Origin: Candidatus Accumulibacter vicinus
Lineage (GTDB): Bacteria; Pseudomonadota; Gammaproteobacteria; Burkholderiales; Rhodocyclaceae
Assembly (NCBI GenBank): GCA_002425405.1
Contig: DIME01000177.1
Location: 1 to 27,844 of the forward strand
DNA length: 27,844 nt
Direction: 5' to 3'
Both the position numbers and the translations under genes were made by a program. Positions 15,426 through 23,263 of this stretch are shown here, in pieces (the stretch's first letter is position 1; every line of letters starts with the position of its first letter). The notes under the pieces were generated by a model. The model was not told the origin of the DNA, did not search any database, and worked only from the letters and a program-made list of their open reading frames with translations.

Positions 15426-16550
15426 TCATTCGTTGTGGTCGAAGGCCTTGAAGCCGGCCAGTTTGACCAGGGCATCGCGCCTGGCGGAGTTGTAGTCAGC
15501 CAGTGCCATTTCCCTGACCAGTTCGTGCAGGCTGGTGGTCGGCGTCCAGCCGAGTTTTTCGCGGGCTTTGCGGGGATCGCCCAGCAGGGTCTCGACTTCC
15601 GTCGGGCGAAAGTAGCGCGGGTCCACCCGGACGATGACCGTACCCGGCCTGACTTTGGCCTTGTCGCCCTCGACCCCGGTGACGATGCCGATCTCATTGA
15701 CGCCCTCGCCTTCGAAAAGCACGCCCATGCCCAGTTCGGCTGCGGCGAATTCGACAAACTGGCGAACACTGTATTGCACACCCGTGGCGATGACGAAGTC
15801 TTCAGGATGATCCTGCTGCAGCATCAGCCACTGCATTTCGACATAGTCGCGGGCGTGGCCCCAGTCGCGCAGGGCGCTGAGGTTGCCAAGATAGAGGCAA
15901 TCCTGCAGGCCAAGGGCGATCCGGGCGATGCCGCGGGTGATCTTGCGGGTGACGAAGGTTTCACCGCGAACCGGGCTTTCGTGGTTGAAGAGGATGCCGT
16001 TGCAGGCATAAATTCCGTAGGCCTCGCGGTAATTGACGGTGATCCAGTAAGCGTAGAGCTTGGCGACGGCGTAGGGGCTGCGCGGATAGAAGGGAGTGGT
16101 TTCCTTTTGCGGTGTTTCCTGGACCAGACCGTAGAGCTCCGAGGTGCTGGCCTGGTAGAAACGGGTTTTCTTTTCCAGGCCGAGGATGCGAATCGCTTCG
16201 AGCATGCGCAGGGCGCCGATACCGTCGGCATTGGCGGTATACTCGGGTTCTTCGAAGCTCACGGCGACGTGGCTTTGTGCGGCCAGATTGTAGATCTCGT
16301 CGGGTTGCACCTCCTGGATGATGCGGATCAGACTGGTGGAGTCGGTGAGGTCGCCGTGGTGGAGAATGAAGCGCCGCCCGGGCTCGTGCGGATCCTGATA
16401 AAGATGATCGATGCGGTCGGTGTTGAACAACGAGGAACGGCGCTTGATACCATGCACTTGGTAGCCCTTGTGGAGCAGGGATTCAGCCAGGTAGGCGCCG
16501 TCCTGGCCAGTCACGCCGGTAATCAGGGCAACCTTTGGGGGAGTGGTCAT
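15426..16550 (-). CDS. gmd: GDP-mannose 4,6-dehydratase
   Basis: Converts GDP-D-mannose to GDP-4-keto-6-deoxy-D-mannose with bound NADP+, supplying Fcl. The 374-aa protein begins VALITGVTGQDGAYLAE (7-23), the dinucleotide fold with the GMD-specific QDG. Catalytic residues lie in QASTSELYG (133-141: Thr136, Glu138) and in SPYAVAK (158-164: Tyr160, Lys164). RRSSLFNTDRIDHL (37-50) binds NADP+ in the tetramer. Length matches the family. The ATG is preceded directly by nine C bases with no Shine-Dalgarno sequence, and another ATG lies 13 nt upstream in a different frame. It follows the FkbM gene by 102 nt and precedes fcl by 7 nt on the same strand. Confidence 0.96.
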   Translation of the reverse strand: MTTPPKVALITGVTGQDGAYLAESLLHKGYQVHGIKRRSSLFNTDRIDHLYQDPHEPGRRFILHHGDLTDSTSLIRIIQEVQPDEIYNLAAQSHVAVSFEEPEYTANADGIGALRMLEAIRILGLEKKTRFYQASTSELYGLVQETPQKETTPFYPRSPYAVAKLYAYWITVNYREAYGIYACNGILFNHESPVRGETFVTRKITRGIARIALGLQDCLYLGNLSALRDWGHARDYVEMQWLMLQQDHPEDFVIATGVQYSVRQFVEFAAAELGMGVLFEGEGVNEIGIVTGVEGDKAKVRPGTVIVRVDPRYFRPTEVETLLGDPRKAREKLGWTPTTSLHELVREMALADYNSARRDALVKLAGFKAFDHNE

Positions 16551-16559
16551 GGGGGGGGG
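16551..16559. repeat. C9 homopolymer tract abutting the gmd start codon
   Basis: Nine consecutive G bases on the plus strand (C on the coding strand) fill the space where the gmd ribosome binding site should be. An upstream ATG at 16563-16561 is out of frame with gmd at nine C, would be in frame at eight or eleven, and would end in a TGA overlapping the gmd ATG at ten. Mononucleotide tracts of this length are slippage-prone. Confidence 0.6.
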
Positions 16560-16652
16560 TCATCCGTCAGTGAGGCGATGATGCTCGGCAAAGGCTAGCC
16601 GATAGTCTTTTTGTAATCGATTTTGCGCAATGACGTCGTTTGATTGGTGATC

Positions 16653-18068
16653 TTAGACGGGCAATCCCAGACGCTCCTGTAACAAGCTCAAACGGCGTGC
16701 CATCTCGCTGCTGCCAAACCCTAACTCGCGAATGATTTGCAGGCGCTGCAACGCCGAAGCACCCGTGTAGAACGAAGAGAACGAGCTGAGCCTCTCCAGT
16801 TCCTCCAGAACCGCGGCCAGAACCCAGTTGCCGATGACCTCACCAGGTACGATCGAATCAAAGCGTTCACCCGGTGCAAGAAACGGTTCGCTGGTGTCCA
16901 CCTGCTGCTGCTGAAGGATCGTTGTGCACAGTTGTGCCAGTGCGTTTACCGCCAGGGATCTGGAGCCGTAATCTCTCGCTACTCGCGCCAGGCTGGCCAG
17001 CCGCAGGTGTGCAGCCTGCTGTCCGCAAAGCGTCTCGAGGCAGCGGAAACCGGCCTCCAGCGCAAGAAAACGCGCCGTTGCCGGCAAGGACGAATCCCGG
17101 CTGAGCGCATAGAGGGACAAGGCATGTGCGACCTCTTCACTGCCCCCAGAATTCATGGTCACTTCCCACTCATTCGCGAGTTGTGTCCCGTAAGGTAATC
17201 CGATGATGGCATGCTGCCAGCGATGGACATCTAGACTGCCATCGATTCCGAGAAGCTCCTTGATCTGCTCTCCTGCGGTTTCAAGTCCGGCCGAATCAAG
17301 CAGAACACCGCGTTCGGCAAGTCGTGCGGCGCGGTCGGGCTTGCAGCAGAACAAATTGAGCAGGAACCCATCCATTTGCGCTTCGGGATTGAAGGGCACC
17401 AGCAGGTCGAGTCCGGGTACCAGCCGATAGGAAGTGTAGCCAAGTGCAGCAAAGGCTTCTATCAGATGCATGTGCAGGTCGGCACCCGCCTTGATCTCGT
17501 ACTGGACCAGCGGTGACAGCCGCGCGAAGAAGCGTTCGCCGCCCTTCAGGATATTGGCCTCCTCGCCCTCGGCGTCGATCTTGACGACCTCGATGTCCTG
17601 CCAGCCATAAGTCTCCAGGCATTCATCAAGCGTTACCAGGGAGACCAGCTCGGTCTCGGTCGTTGCGGCGGGGTCATGCACCAGTGCGTTCAGTTCGGAG
17701 TGTGGGCTCAGCGATAGTCGGGCCGTACCACTCGCAGACGAGAGTGCGCTTTGTACCAGAGTCACCTGCGCGAAACCGTTGGCGGCAATGCCTTCGGCAA
17801 GAAGACCTGCCGTGCTGGAGCTTGGCTCAAAGGCCCACACCTGGCCTGTCGGCCCTACTGCCCTGGCCATGCACAAGGCGTAAACACCGTAGTTGGCACC
17901 AATGTCGATGACCTTCTGGCCCGGTTGCAGCAAGTGGCGCAGGAACTTGATTTCATCCTCGAACCAGTCCTGCTGCTCGCGCAAGACATACGGAGTAATC
18001 AGTTCCAACGAGTCAGGAGTAACGATCCTGACCCCGTCAAGCAGAGTGTGAGTGATGGTGTCAGTCAT
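16653..18068 (-). CDS. FkbM-family SAM-dependent methyltransferase with helical C-terminal extension
   Basis: A 471-aa predicted cytoplasmic O-methyltransferase. The SAM site is VIDIGANYGVYALCMAR (53-69), followed by WAFEPSSSTAGLL (78-90) and the FkbM signature VVKIDAEGEEANILKGG (161-177). Known FkbM-like enzymes methylate hydroxyls on polyketides, sugars and lipids. The methyltransferase domain ends near residue 245; about 225 mostly helical residues follow that I do not recognise. The start is ATG 18068, supported by GGAGGGG ten nt upstream; the frame is open to 18218 without a better site. Being just upstream of gmd-fcl on the same strand, it may modify a deoxysugar or its carrier, though the 102-nt gap leaves room for a separate promoter. 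Confidence 0.85.
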   Translation of the reverse strand: MTDTITHTLLDGVRIVTPDSLELITPYVLREQQDWFEDEIKFLRHLLQPGQKVIDIGANYGVYALCMARAVGPTGQVWAFEPSSSTAGLLAEGIAANGFAQVTLVQSALSSASGTARLSLSPHSELNALVHDPAATTETELVSLVTLDECLETYGWQDIEVVKIDAEGEEANILKGGERFFARLSPLVQYEIKAGADLHMHLIEAFAALGYTSYRLVPGLDLLVPFNPEAQMDGFLLNLFCCKPDRAARLAERGVLLDSAGLETAGEQIKELLGIDGSLDVHRWQHAIIGLPYGTQLANEWEVTMNSGGSEEVAHALSLYALSRDSSLPATARFLALEAGFRCLETLCGQQAAHLRLASLARVARDYGSRSLAVNALAQLCTTILQQQQVDTSEPFLAPGERFDSIVPGEVIGNWVLAAVLEELERLSSFSSFYTGASALQRLQIIRELGFGSSEMARRLSLLQERLGLPV

Positions 18069-18202
18069 CGACAATTGCCCCTCCAAGGAAAGGTCATCAC
18101 CATACCGTTTTGCGCAGATAGACGCAAAAATTCTGTCGGAACGTCGGAACAATTGACCATGGTTGATGGAGAAACATATACTCCCCCACGGTGTCGGATT
18201 TT

Positions 18203-18232
18203 TCATCCTTCCAAGCATTCAGGAAAGGATGA
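18203..18232. repeat. Imperfect inverted repeat between FkbM gene and SPOR gene
   Basis: TCATCCTTCC (18203-18212) can pair with GGAAAGGATGA (18222-18232) with a one-base bulge and a 9-nt loop. It lies in the 255-nt divergent gap that must hold promoters for both genes. No T-tract follows, so an operator or leader hairpin is likelier than a terminator. Confidence 0.35.
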
Positions 18233-18323
18233 GGAAACTCGTCGACGTTCGACACAAGGTGCCTGAGCACGCTGTTATCGACCCAGACGCAAACTTGCAA
18301 ATCCACTAGAAAGAGGCCCGACC

Positions 18324-19766
18324 ATGACCCCAACCGCAGAATTGGTGCTTCCAAACGATGTGCAGCCTGAAACCGTGCCCACCGAGCCGCTGGACGCACT
18401 GGCGACCCCAACCCCGGCCATCGAACCGAGGATGGCCCAGTTGCTTGAACTCACGCAGGCCAGCGGTTCCAGCCTGATGCCGAAGGAGATCAACGCACAG
18501 CTTGACCGTCTGCTGCGTGACTACGACGAGCTGACCGCCCTCTATGCCGAAAACAACCGTCGTATCGACCAGGAGTTGGCCGAAATCCGCCAGTCCGGCG
18601 GCGCGGTCTCAAGCCAGGTGCATCAGCTCGGCGCCGATTTGCAGCAACAGGGCCGGTCCTTGGCCGGACATGCCGCCGCCACGGAACAACGCATCGATGC
18701 GGTGCGCGGTGACGCTCGCACCTGGCTGGCCGACTCGGAGCAGCGCTGGAATACACAGCTTGCAACCCAAAATGCACGTATCAGTTCGGATCTCGCACAG
18801 CTCGACGCCGGTCTCGGTTCACTGCACGGTCTGTTCAAGGCACAGGAACAAATCATCGCCGAGCAACGCGCGCGCCTGGATCAGTTTGATATCACCTATC
18901 AATTGCTTGATACCGCGACACGCGGCAACAAGAACCGTATCGAAGCAGTACGCGAGCAAGCAGAAAAGCAACACGCGATCGTCGAGGCGCGGATCGAGGG
19001 TTTGAGCGCCTTGCAACGCGAACACCATGCCGAGTTTCAGACCTTGCAAAGCCTGGTCGGCGTGCTGCAATCGGAAACGGAGCACCTGGACGAAAAAATC
19101 GGCAGGGTCGCTACCGCGCTGGCAGACCATCAGGGTGACACTCGCGACCGGTTCAAGTGGACCCATCGGGCGATTGCCGGCCTGCTCTTGCTGACCGCGG
19201 TGGGCTTCGCTCTGGTCAAGTGGCTACCGGCCTTTGCCCCCGCCGGCAACGAATCGGCGATGGCGCAACATCAGGCCCGGATCACCGAAGTCAGCGGCCA
19301 GGTAGCCGCACTCTCCGCGCAAGAAACGGCCCGCCAGGAGCACGAGTCACGCCAGCAGGCAAGTATTGACCAGGTCTCGAACCAGGTTTCCGATCTGGAA
19401 AAAAGCCTCGGCGATCTGCGTGCCGCGGTACAGAAGCTGCAAGTGCAAGGCGTGGGAGCCGGGGTGGTACATGACGGCCAGTGGTTACTCGCGCAAAACC
19501 CCAAGGCGTATACCGTACAGTTGGTGACCTCCCCCAGCCAGGCCGACATGGCACGCTTCATCGACCGCAACGTCAAAAGGCTGGCGCTGGATTCCCTGGC
19601 CTTTTCGGTGAGCACGCGCGCGCAGCGCACGGACTACCAGCTGTTCTTCGGCGTGTTCACTACGGTTACCCAGGCGCGTGCCGCCATCGCCGCACTGCCG
19701 CCGGAACTGCATGTCAACGGACCGTGGGTGCGTCAGTTCCAGTCGGTACAGGCTTCCTTGCGCTGA
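18324..19766 (+). CDS. Coiled-coil, single-pass membrane protein with C-terminal SPOR-like domain
   Basis: A 480-aa protein I do not recognise as a named family. It has a proline-rich N-terminus (1-35), a long Gln/Ala/Glu-rich coiled-coil (about 55-270, with spaced repeats such as QLDRLLRDYDELTALYAENN), one transmembrane helix (283-300, AIAGLLLLTAVGFALVKW), a second shorter coiled-coil (312-375), and a C-terminal domain (393-478). The last has YTVQLVTSPSQADMARFI, YQLFFGVFTTVTQARAAIAA and the ending LHVNGPWVRQFQSVQ, close to the DamX-type SPOR domain that binds denuded glycan strands at division septa. With no signal peptide, the long N-terminal coil should be cytoplasmic and the SPOR domain periplasmic. 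AAGAGG lies 8-9 nt before ATG 18324. A role linking envelope and cytoplasm in division or septal wall is inferred. Confidence 0.8.
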   Translation: MTPTAELVLPNDVQPETVPTEPLDALATPTPAIEPRMAQLLELTQASGSSLMPKEINAQLDRLLRDYDELTALYAENNRRIDQELAEIRQSGGAVSSQVHQLGADLQQQGRSLAGHAAATEQRIDAVRGDARTWLADSEQRWNTQLATQNARISSDLAQLDAGLGSLHGLFKAQEQIIAEQRARLDQFDITYQLLDTATRGNKNRIEAVREQAEKQHAIVEARIEGLSALQREHHAEFQTLQSLVGVLQSETEHLDEKIGRVATALADHQGDTRDRFKWTHRAIAGLLLLTAVGFALVKWLPAFAPAGNESAMAQHQARITEVSGQVAALSAQETARQEHESRQQASIDQVSNQVSDLEKSLGDLRAAVQKLQVQGVGAGVVHDGQWLLAQNPKAYTVQLVTSPSQADMARFIDRNVKRLALDSLAFSVSTRAQRTDYQLFFGVFTTVTQARAAIAALPPELHVNGPWVRQFQSVQASLR

Positions 19767-19813
19767 CCACAGGATCGAGAGATTCTGCCGAACGCTGGTC
19801 GCAAAACCGCGAT

Positions 19814-19843
19814 TGAGTTTGCTATCGCCCCAACTCATTTTTT
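19814..19843 (+). terminator. Weak candidate terminator after the SPOR gene
   Basis: TGAGTT (19814-19819) and AACTCA (19832-19837) pair around a 12-nt loop and are followed by six T bases (19838-19843). The stem is short and AT-rich, so efficiency is doubtful. Confidence 0.35.
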
Positions 19844-19864
19844 GGCATACTCCTGCGGTATGCC
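19844..19864. repeat. Perfect 7-bp inverted repeat upstream of lipoprotein gene
   Basis: GGCATAC (19844-19850) and GTATGCC (19858-19864) are separated by TCCTGCG. The element sits 37 nt before the lipoprotein ATG and directly follows a T6 run. It may be an operator half-site pair or a 5' leader hairpin; it has no T-tract on the exit side. Confidence 0.45.
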
Positions 19865-19901
19865 ATGGGTCGGTCCGATCAACCTGCCAAGGAGGTCCAG
19901 C

Positions 19902-20348
19902 ATGTTTCAGAGAATCTCGTCGTGCCTGTCAGCATTCGCCCTCGCCTTGATCCTGGCCGCCTGCGTTGGACCCGGGATACAGGCGGAGCAGCCCATGGAA
20001 ATCCGTCACGGTGTGATCGAACAGATCACCTTGGTGCAGTTGCCGAGCAATCACCATATGGGGGTTGGCGCCATTGTCGGCGGCATGGCTGGCCTCGGGA
20101 TCGGCAGCCTGATCGGTGCCGGCAGCGGTCGCGATGTGGCCATGGTGCTCGGCACCATCGGCGGCGCGCTCGTCGGCAACGAAGTTCAGAAAAAGTACGA
20201 GCAGCCTGTCCAGGGTCAGCAAATCATTGTCCGGGTGGCCAACGGCGTGCTGATTTCTGTGACACAGCCGAGCAATCCGGGTCTTCGCCAGGGTCAGCGG
20301 GTGTATGTTGAAGGCAGCGGCGAGAACGCTCGCGTCGTTCCACGCTGA
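19902..20348 (+). CDS. Glycine-zipper lipoprotein (17 kDa surface antigen/SlyB-like)
   Basis: A 148-aa predicted outer-membrane lipoprotein. The signal sequence MFQRISSCLSAFALALILAA is followed by Cys21 in the lipobox LAAC. A glycine-zipper 2TM segment covers GAIVGGMAGLGIGSLIGAGS and VLGTIGGALVGNEVQ (about 57-95), followed by a small beta-rich domain (QQIIVRVANGVLISVTQ and GLRQGQRVYVEG). Relatives include SlyB and PcpY, which stabilise the outer membrane under Mg2+ or envelope stress. AAGGAGG seven nt before ATG 19902 decides the start; the frame is open to 19842. An inverted repeat lies just upstream. Confidence 0.9.
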   Translation: MFQRISSCLSAFALALILAACVGPGIQAEQPMEIRHGVIEQITLVQLPSNHHMGVGAIVGGMAGLGIGSLIGAGSGRDVAMVLGTIGGALVGNEVQKKYEQPVQGQQIIVRVANGVLISVTQPSNPGLRQGQRVYVEGSGENARVVPR

Positions 20349-20405
20349 AACTGTCTCACCCTGCGCAGTGGCGACGCTGGAACCTGCTTCTACGCCAAAC
20401 TGGAC

Positions 20406-20430
20406 GGCCGTTGCCGACGTAGCGACGGCC
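20406..20430. repeat. Hairpin between lipoprotein and VOC genes
   Basis: GGCCGTTGC (20406-20414) pairs with GCGACGGCC (20422-20430), nine pairs with one G-T, around a 7-nt loop. It lies in the gap between two converging genes. There is no T-run on either side, so it may stop or protect transcripts but is not a canonical terminator. Confidence 0.4.
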
Positions 20431-20490
20431 AGATGAATACCCGCGGCGCGGGCGCAGTCTTTGGTCGCGCTCGCGTTGTGCGAAACCGCT

Positions 20491-20874
20491 CTATTGCAGC
20501 GAGTGCAGACCGATCATGTTGCCTTCGCTGTCTTCGATCAAGGCGATATGGCCATACTGCCCGATCGCCATCTTCGGCTGGATGAGGCGACCACCCGCCT
20601 GCACGGCACGAGCAGATTCGTCCGAGACATCGTTACAGGAAAAATACACCATCGTGCCGCCTTTTCCAGGACTGGCCATGGGGTGCCGAACCAGCGCACC
20701 GGCTGCGCCCGCTGCGCCTTCAATCCAGGAAAAAGCGTACATCTCGCCACCTTCTCCGATTTCCGGCAGTGCCATCAGTTCGCGCCCGAAGACGGTCGTA
20801 TAGAAGACGCGCGCACGCGCCATGTCGGAAACGTAGATTTCGAACCATCCCACCGGGTTACCTGGCTTGTCCAT
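20491..20874 (-). CDS. VOC-family (glyoxalase/bleomycin-resistance fold) protein
   Basis: A 127-aa cytoplasmic protein with the two beta-alpha-beta-beta-beta halves of the vicinal oxygen chelate fold: VGWFEIYVSDMARARVFYTT near the N-terminus, then a central GTMVYFSCNDV and the closing YGHIALIEDSEGNMIGLHS. Members of this branch are often annotated as glyoxalase-like or predicted lactoylglutathione-lyase relatives, but the substrate is unknown. The start ATG 20874 has GAGGAG seven nt upstream; the frame is open to 20931 without a better site. It is monocistronic and converges on the lipoprotein gene. Confidence 0.88.
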   Translation of the reverse strand: MDKPGNPVGWFEIYVSDMARARVFYTTVFGRELMALPEIGEGGEMYAFSWIEGAAGAAGALVRHPMASPGKGGTMVYFSCNDVSDESARAVQAGGRLIQPKMAIGQYGHIALIEDSEGNMIGLHSLQ

Positions 20875-21010
20875 GCTCTTGCTCCTCAGTTTTCTGTTGA
20901 AAAAGAATATTCGCGGATACTCGAAAAGCAACGGTCAGACGGCCGCCCGCCTGGCCTTCACCGGCGAATGAGCGCCGGCCCTCGCAACCCCGCCATCGCG
21001 CGCAGCAGAT

Positions 21011-21850
21011 TCATAGTCGACCGAGCAGGACCTCGGCGACAAAGCGGCTGCCGATGTACGCCAGGAACAGCACCATGAATCCTGCCAGAGTCCAGCGCAG
21101 TGCAACACGACCGCGCCAGCCATAAACGCGACGCCCGACCAGCAAGGCGGCAAAGATTCCCCACGAGGCGAAGGCAAACAGGGTCTTGTGATCGAGAACC
21201 ATGGCCTTGCCAAAAATCGCTTCGGAAAACATCACCCCACTGACCAGCGCGGCCGTGAGCAGGCAGAAGGCGACGAGAATCATGCGAAACAATAGCGCTT
21301 CCATGGTCAGGATCGGCGGCAGACTGCTCAGGCTTCTGGTGACCGCCCGCTGGTGCAGCTTACGTTCGGCAAAACCCATGAACACGGCGTGCAGTGCGGA
21401 CAGCGTGAATAGACTGTAGGCGAGCATCGCCGTCAGAAAATGAAGCTGGAAGCCCCAGGCATTGGCATTGGCCACCTCACGCAATTGCGGAAACAGCGCT
21501 GGCGCCAGGGCCGCGAGCGCCGCGAGCGGCAGGACCATCGGCTGCAGGCCATCCATGCGTGCGCGAAAACTCTCCAGCCAGTAGATCAGGACCGCCAGCC
21601 AGAGCATCAGGGAGAGCGCAAAACTGAATGAGAAGCGCATGCCACCGGCACTGAACAGGCCAGAGTAAAGGCCGATGCCCTGCACCACCAGAGCACCGAA
21701 GATGGCTGCGCGCTCCCAGGGTTGCATCGGCAGGGTCAGCCGCGGCTGCGTGCTTTCGCGCCAGCGCGTCTGCCAGAAATGGATGCCAAGAGCAGTGTAG
21801 AGCAGCGATGCAAGGACGTGCGGCAGAAGCTGAAGTAGAATGTCTGACAT
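21011..21850 (-). CDS. ypjD: CcsA/HemX-like inner-membrane protein YpjD
   Basis: A 279-aa protein with about eight transmembrane helices, of the cytochrome c assembly/HemX-like family. Conserved parts include LLYTALGIHFW (16-26), WGFQLHFLTAMLAYSLFTLS (130-149), FMGFAERKLHQR, and LDHKTLFAFASWGIFAALL near the C-terminus with the histidine typical of the family. Exact function is not established for the YpjD branch; relatives handle haem. It is divergent from ffh with only 30 nt between start codons, the arrangement known for ypjD/ffh in many proteobacteria, which supports the name. The ATG lies inside a perfect inverted repeat. Confidence 0.9.
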   Translation of the reverse strand: MSDILLQLLPHVLASLLYTALGIHFWQTRWRESTQPRLTLPMQPWERAAIFGALVVQGIGLYSGLFSAGGMRFSFSFALSLMLWLAVLIYWLESFRARMDGLQPMVLPLAALAALAPALFPQLREVANANAWGFQLHFLTAMLAYSLFTLSALHAVFMGFAERKLHQRAVTRSLSSLPPILTMEALLFRMILVAFCLLTAALVSGVMFSEAIFGKAMVLDHKTLFAFASWGIFAALLVGRRVYGWRGRVALRWTLAGFMVLFLAYIGSRFVAEVLLGRL

Positions 21851-21853
21851 TCT
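21837..21853. promoter_or_regulatory. Perfect palindrome over the ypjD start codon
   Basis: AGAATGT (21837-21843) and ACATTCT (21847-21853) are exact inverted repeats around CTG. The right arm covers the ypjD ATG, and the site lies 28 nt before the ffh ATG. In the 30-nt divergent gap it could be a shared operator or an accident of coding sequence. Confidence 0.3.
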
Positions 21854-21880
21854 TAAAGTCTACACCAAGCTGGAATCCAA

Positions 21881-23236
21881 ATGCTCGACAACCTGACCCA
21901 ACGCCTTGCCCGCGTCATGAAGACGTTGCGTGGCGAAGCACGCCTGACCGAATCCAACATTGCCGATGCCTTGCGTGAAGTGCGCCTCGCCTTGCTCGAA
22001 GCTGATGTCGCTTTGCCCGCGGTCAAGGCTCTGATCGCCGCCGTTCGGGAAAAGGCGGTTGGCGAGGAAGTGATCGGCTCGCTGAGCCCGGGACAGGCAC
22101 TGGTCGGGGTCGTTCATCGCGAACTTACCCAGCTCATGGGCGAGGCTCATAAAGGGCTGAATCTGGCCACACAACCACCGGCAATCGTTCTGATGGCCGG
22201 CCTGCAGGGTTCCGGCAAGACCACCACGGTCGGCAAGCTCGCCAGAATGTTGCGCGAGACGCAAAGAAAAAAGGTGCTCGTGGTTTCCTGCGACGTCTAC
22301 CGCCCGGCGGCAATCGAACAGTTGAAAACGGTTGCGGCACAGGCGGGTGCCGATTTCTTTCCCTCGGCGACGACCGACCAGCCGGTCGATATCGCACGCC
22401 AGGCGGTCGACTGGGCAAAGCGGCACTACCACGACGTCCTGCTCGTGGATACTGCCGGTCGGCTGGCAATCGACGAGGCAATGATGAAGGAAATTGCCGA
22501 TATTCACGCCGCCATCAGGCCCATCGAGACTCTTTTCGTCGTCGATGCGATGCTCGGTCAGGATGCCATCCATACCGCGCGGGCGTTCAGCGATGCACTA
22601 CCGCTGACTGGCATCATCCTCACCAAGCTCGATGGCGACGCGCGTGGGGGTGCCGCCCTTTCGGTTCGGCACGTCACTGGCCAACCGATCAAGTTTGCCG
22701 GAATCGGCGAAAAACTGACGGGCCTCGAAGCCTTTCACCCGGAGCGAATGGCGTCGCGAATCCTTGGCATGGGCGACGTGCTGTCGCTGATCGAGGATGC
22801 GCAGAAGGGCATCGACGAAGAAAAGGCGCTTGAGTTCGCGAAGAAGCTGAAATCGGGCAAGGGCTTCGATCTCAATGACTTCAAGGACCAGATCGGCCAG
22901 ATGCGCAAGATGGGAGGGCTGTCTTCGATGATCGAGAAGCTGCCGGCGCAATTCTCGCAGGGAGCCGGTCAGCTACCGGCAGGCAGCGAGGAAAAGGCGG
23001 TCGCGAGGATTGAAGGCATTATCAATTCGATGACCCCCACCGAGCGCAGCCGGCCCGAGTTGCTCAAGGCCGCACGCAAGCGCCGCATTGCCATGGGTGC
23101 CGGAGTTCAGGTGCAGGAGGTCAACCGTCTGCTCAAACAATTCGAACAGGCACAGAAAATGATGAAGCAGTTCTCCAGAGGGGGCATGGCGCAGTTGATG
23201 CGTGGCATCAAGGGGATGCTGCCGGGGATGCGATGA
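21881..23236 (+). CDS. ffh: Signal recognition particle protein (SRP54 GTPase)
   Basis: Binds 4.5S RNA and nascent signal sequences and delivers ribosomes to FtsY at the inner membrane. The 451-aa protein has an N-terminal four-helix domain (1-90), a GTPase domain with P-loop GLQGSGKTT (107-115), SCDVYRPAAIEQL, DTAGRLAIDEAMM, and TKLDGDARGGAALS, and a methionine-rich M domain (about 325-451: MRKMGGLSSMIEKLP, ending MMKQFSRGGMAQLMRG and GMLPGMR). Length is typical. ATG 21881 has only a weak GGA upstream. The gene ends 27 nt before the converging lytic transglycosylase gene. Confidence 0.98.
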   Translation: MLDNLTQRLARVMKTLRGEARLTESNIADALREVRLALLEADVALPAVKALIAAVREKAVGEEVIGSLSPGQALVGVVHRELTQLMGEAHKGLNLATQPPAIVLMAGLQGSGKTTTVGKLARMLRETQRKKVLVVSCDVYRPAAIEQLKTVAAQAGADFFPSATTDQPVDIARQAVDWAKRHYHDVLLVDTAGRLAIDEAMMKEIADIHAAIRPIETLFVVDAMLGQDAIHTARAFSDALPLTGIILTKLDGDARGGAALSVRHVTGQPIKFAGIGEKLTGLEAFHPERMASRILGMGDVLSLIEDAQKGIDEEKALEFAKKLKSGKGFDLNDFKDQIGQMRKMGGLSSMIEKLPAQFSQGAGQLPAGSEEKAVARIEGIINSMTPTERSRPELLKAARKRRIAMGAGVQVQEVNRLLKQFEQAQKMMKQFSRGGMAQLMRGIKGMLPGMR

Positions 23237-23263
23237 TGCCCGCAGTACCGGTTCACAGCCCGG

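Noticed and set aside
15417..16598. A 393-codon plus-strand frame opposite gmd
   Set aside because: gmd catalytic motifs are on the minus strand; the plus frame is low-complexity without family features.
18069..18218. Longer start for the FkbM gene
   Set aside because: No ribosome site or similarity supports it, whereas GGAGGGG precedes ATG 18068.
20406..20430. Hairpin as a rho-independent terminator
   Set aside because: Strong stem, but no T-tract follows on either strand.
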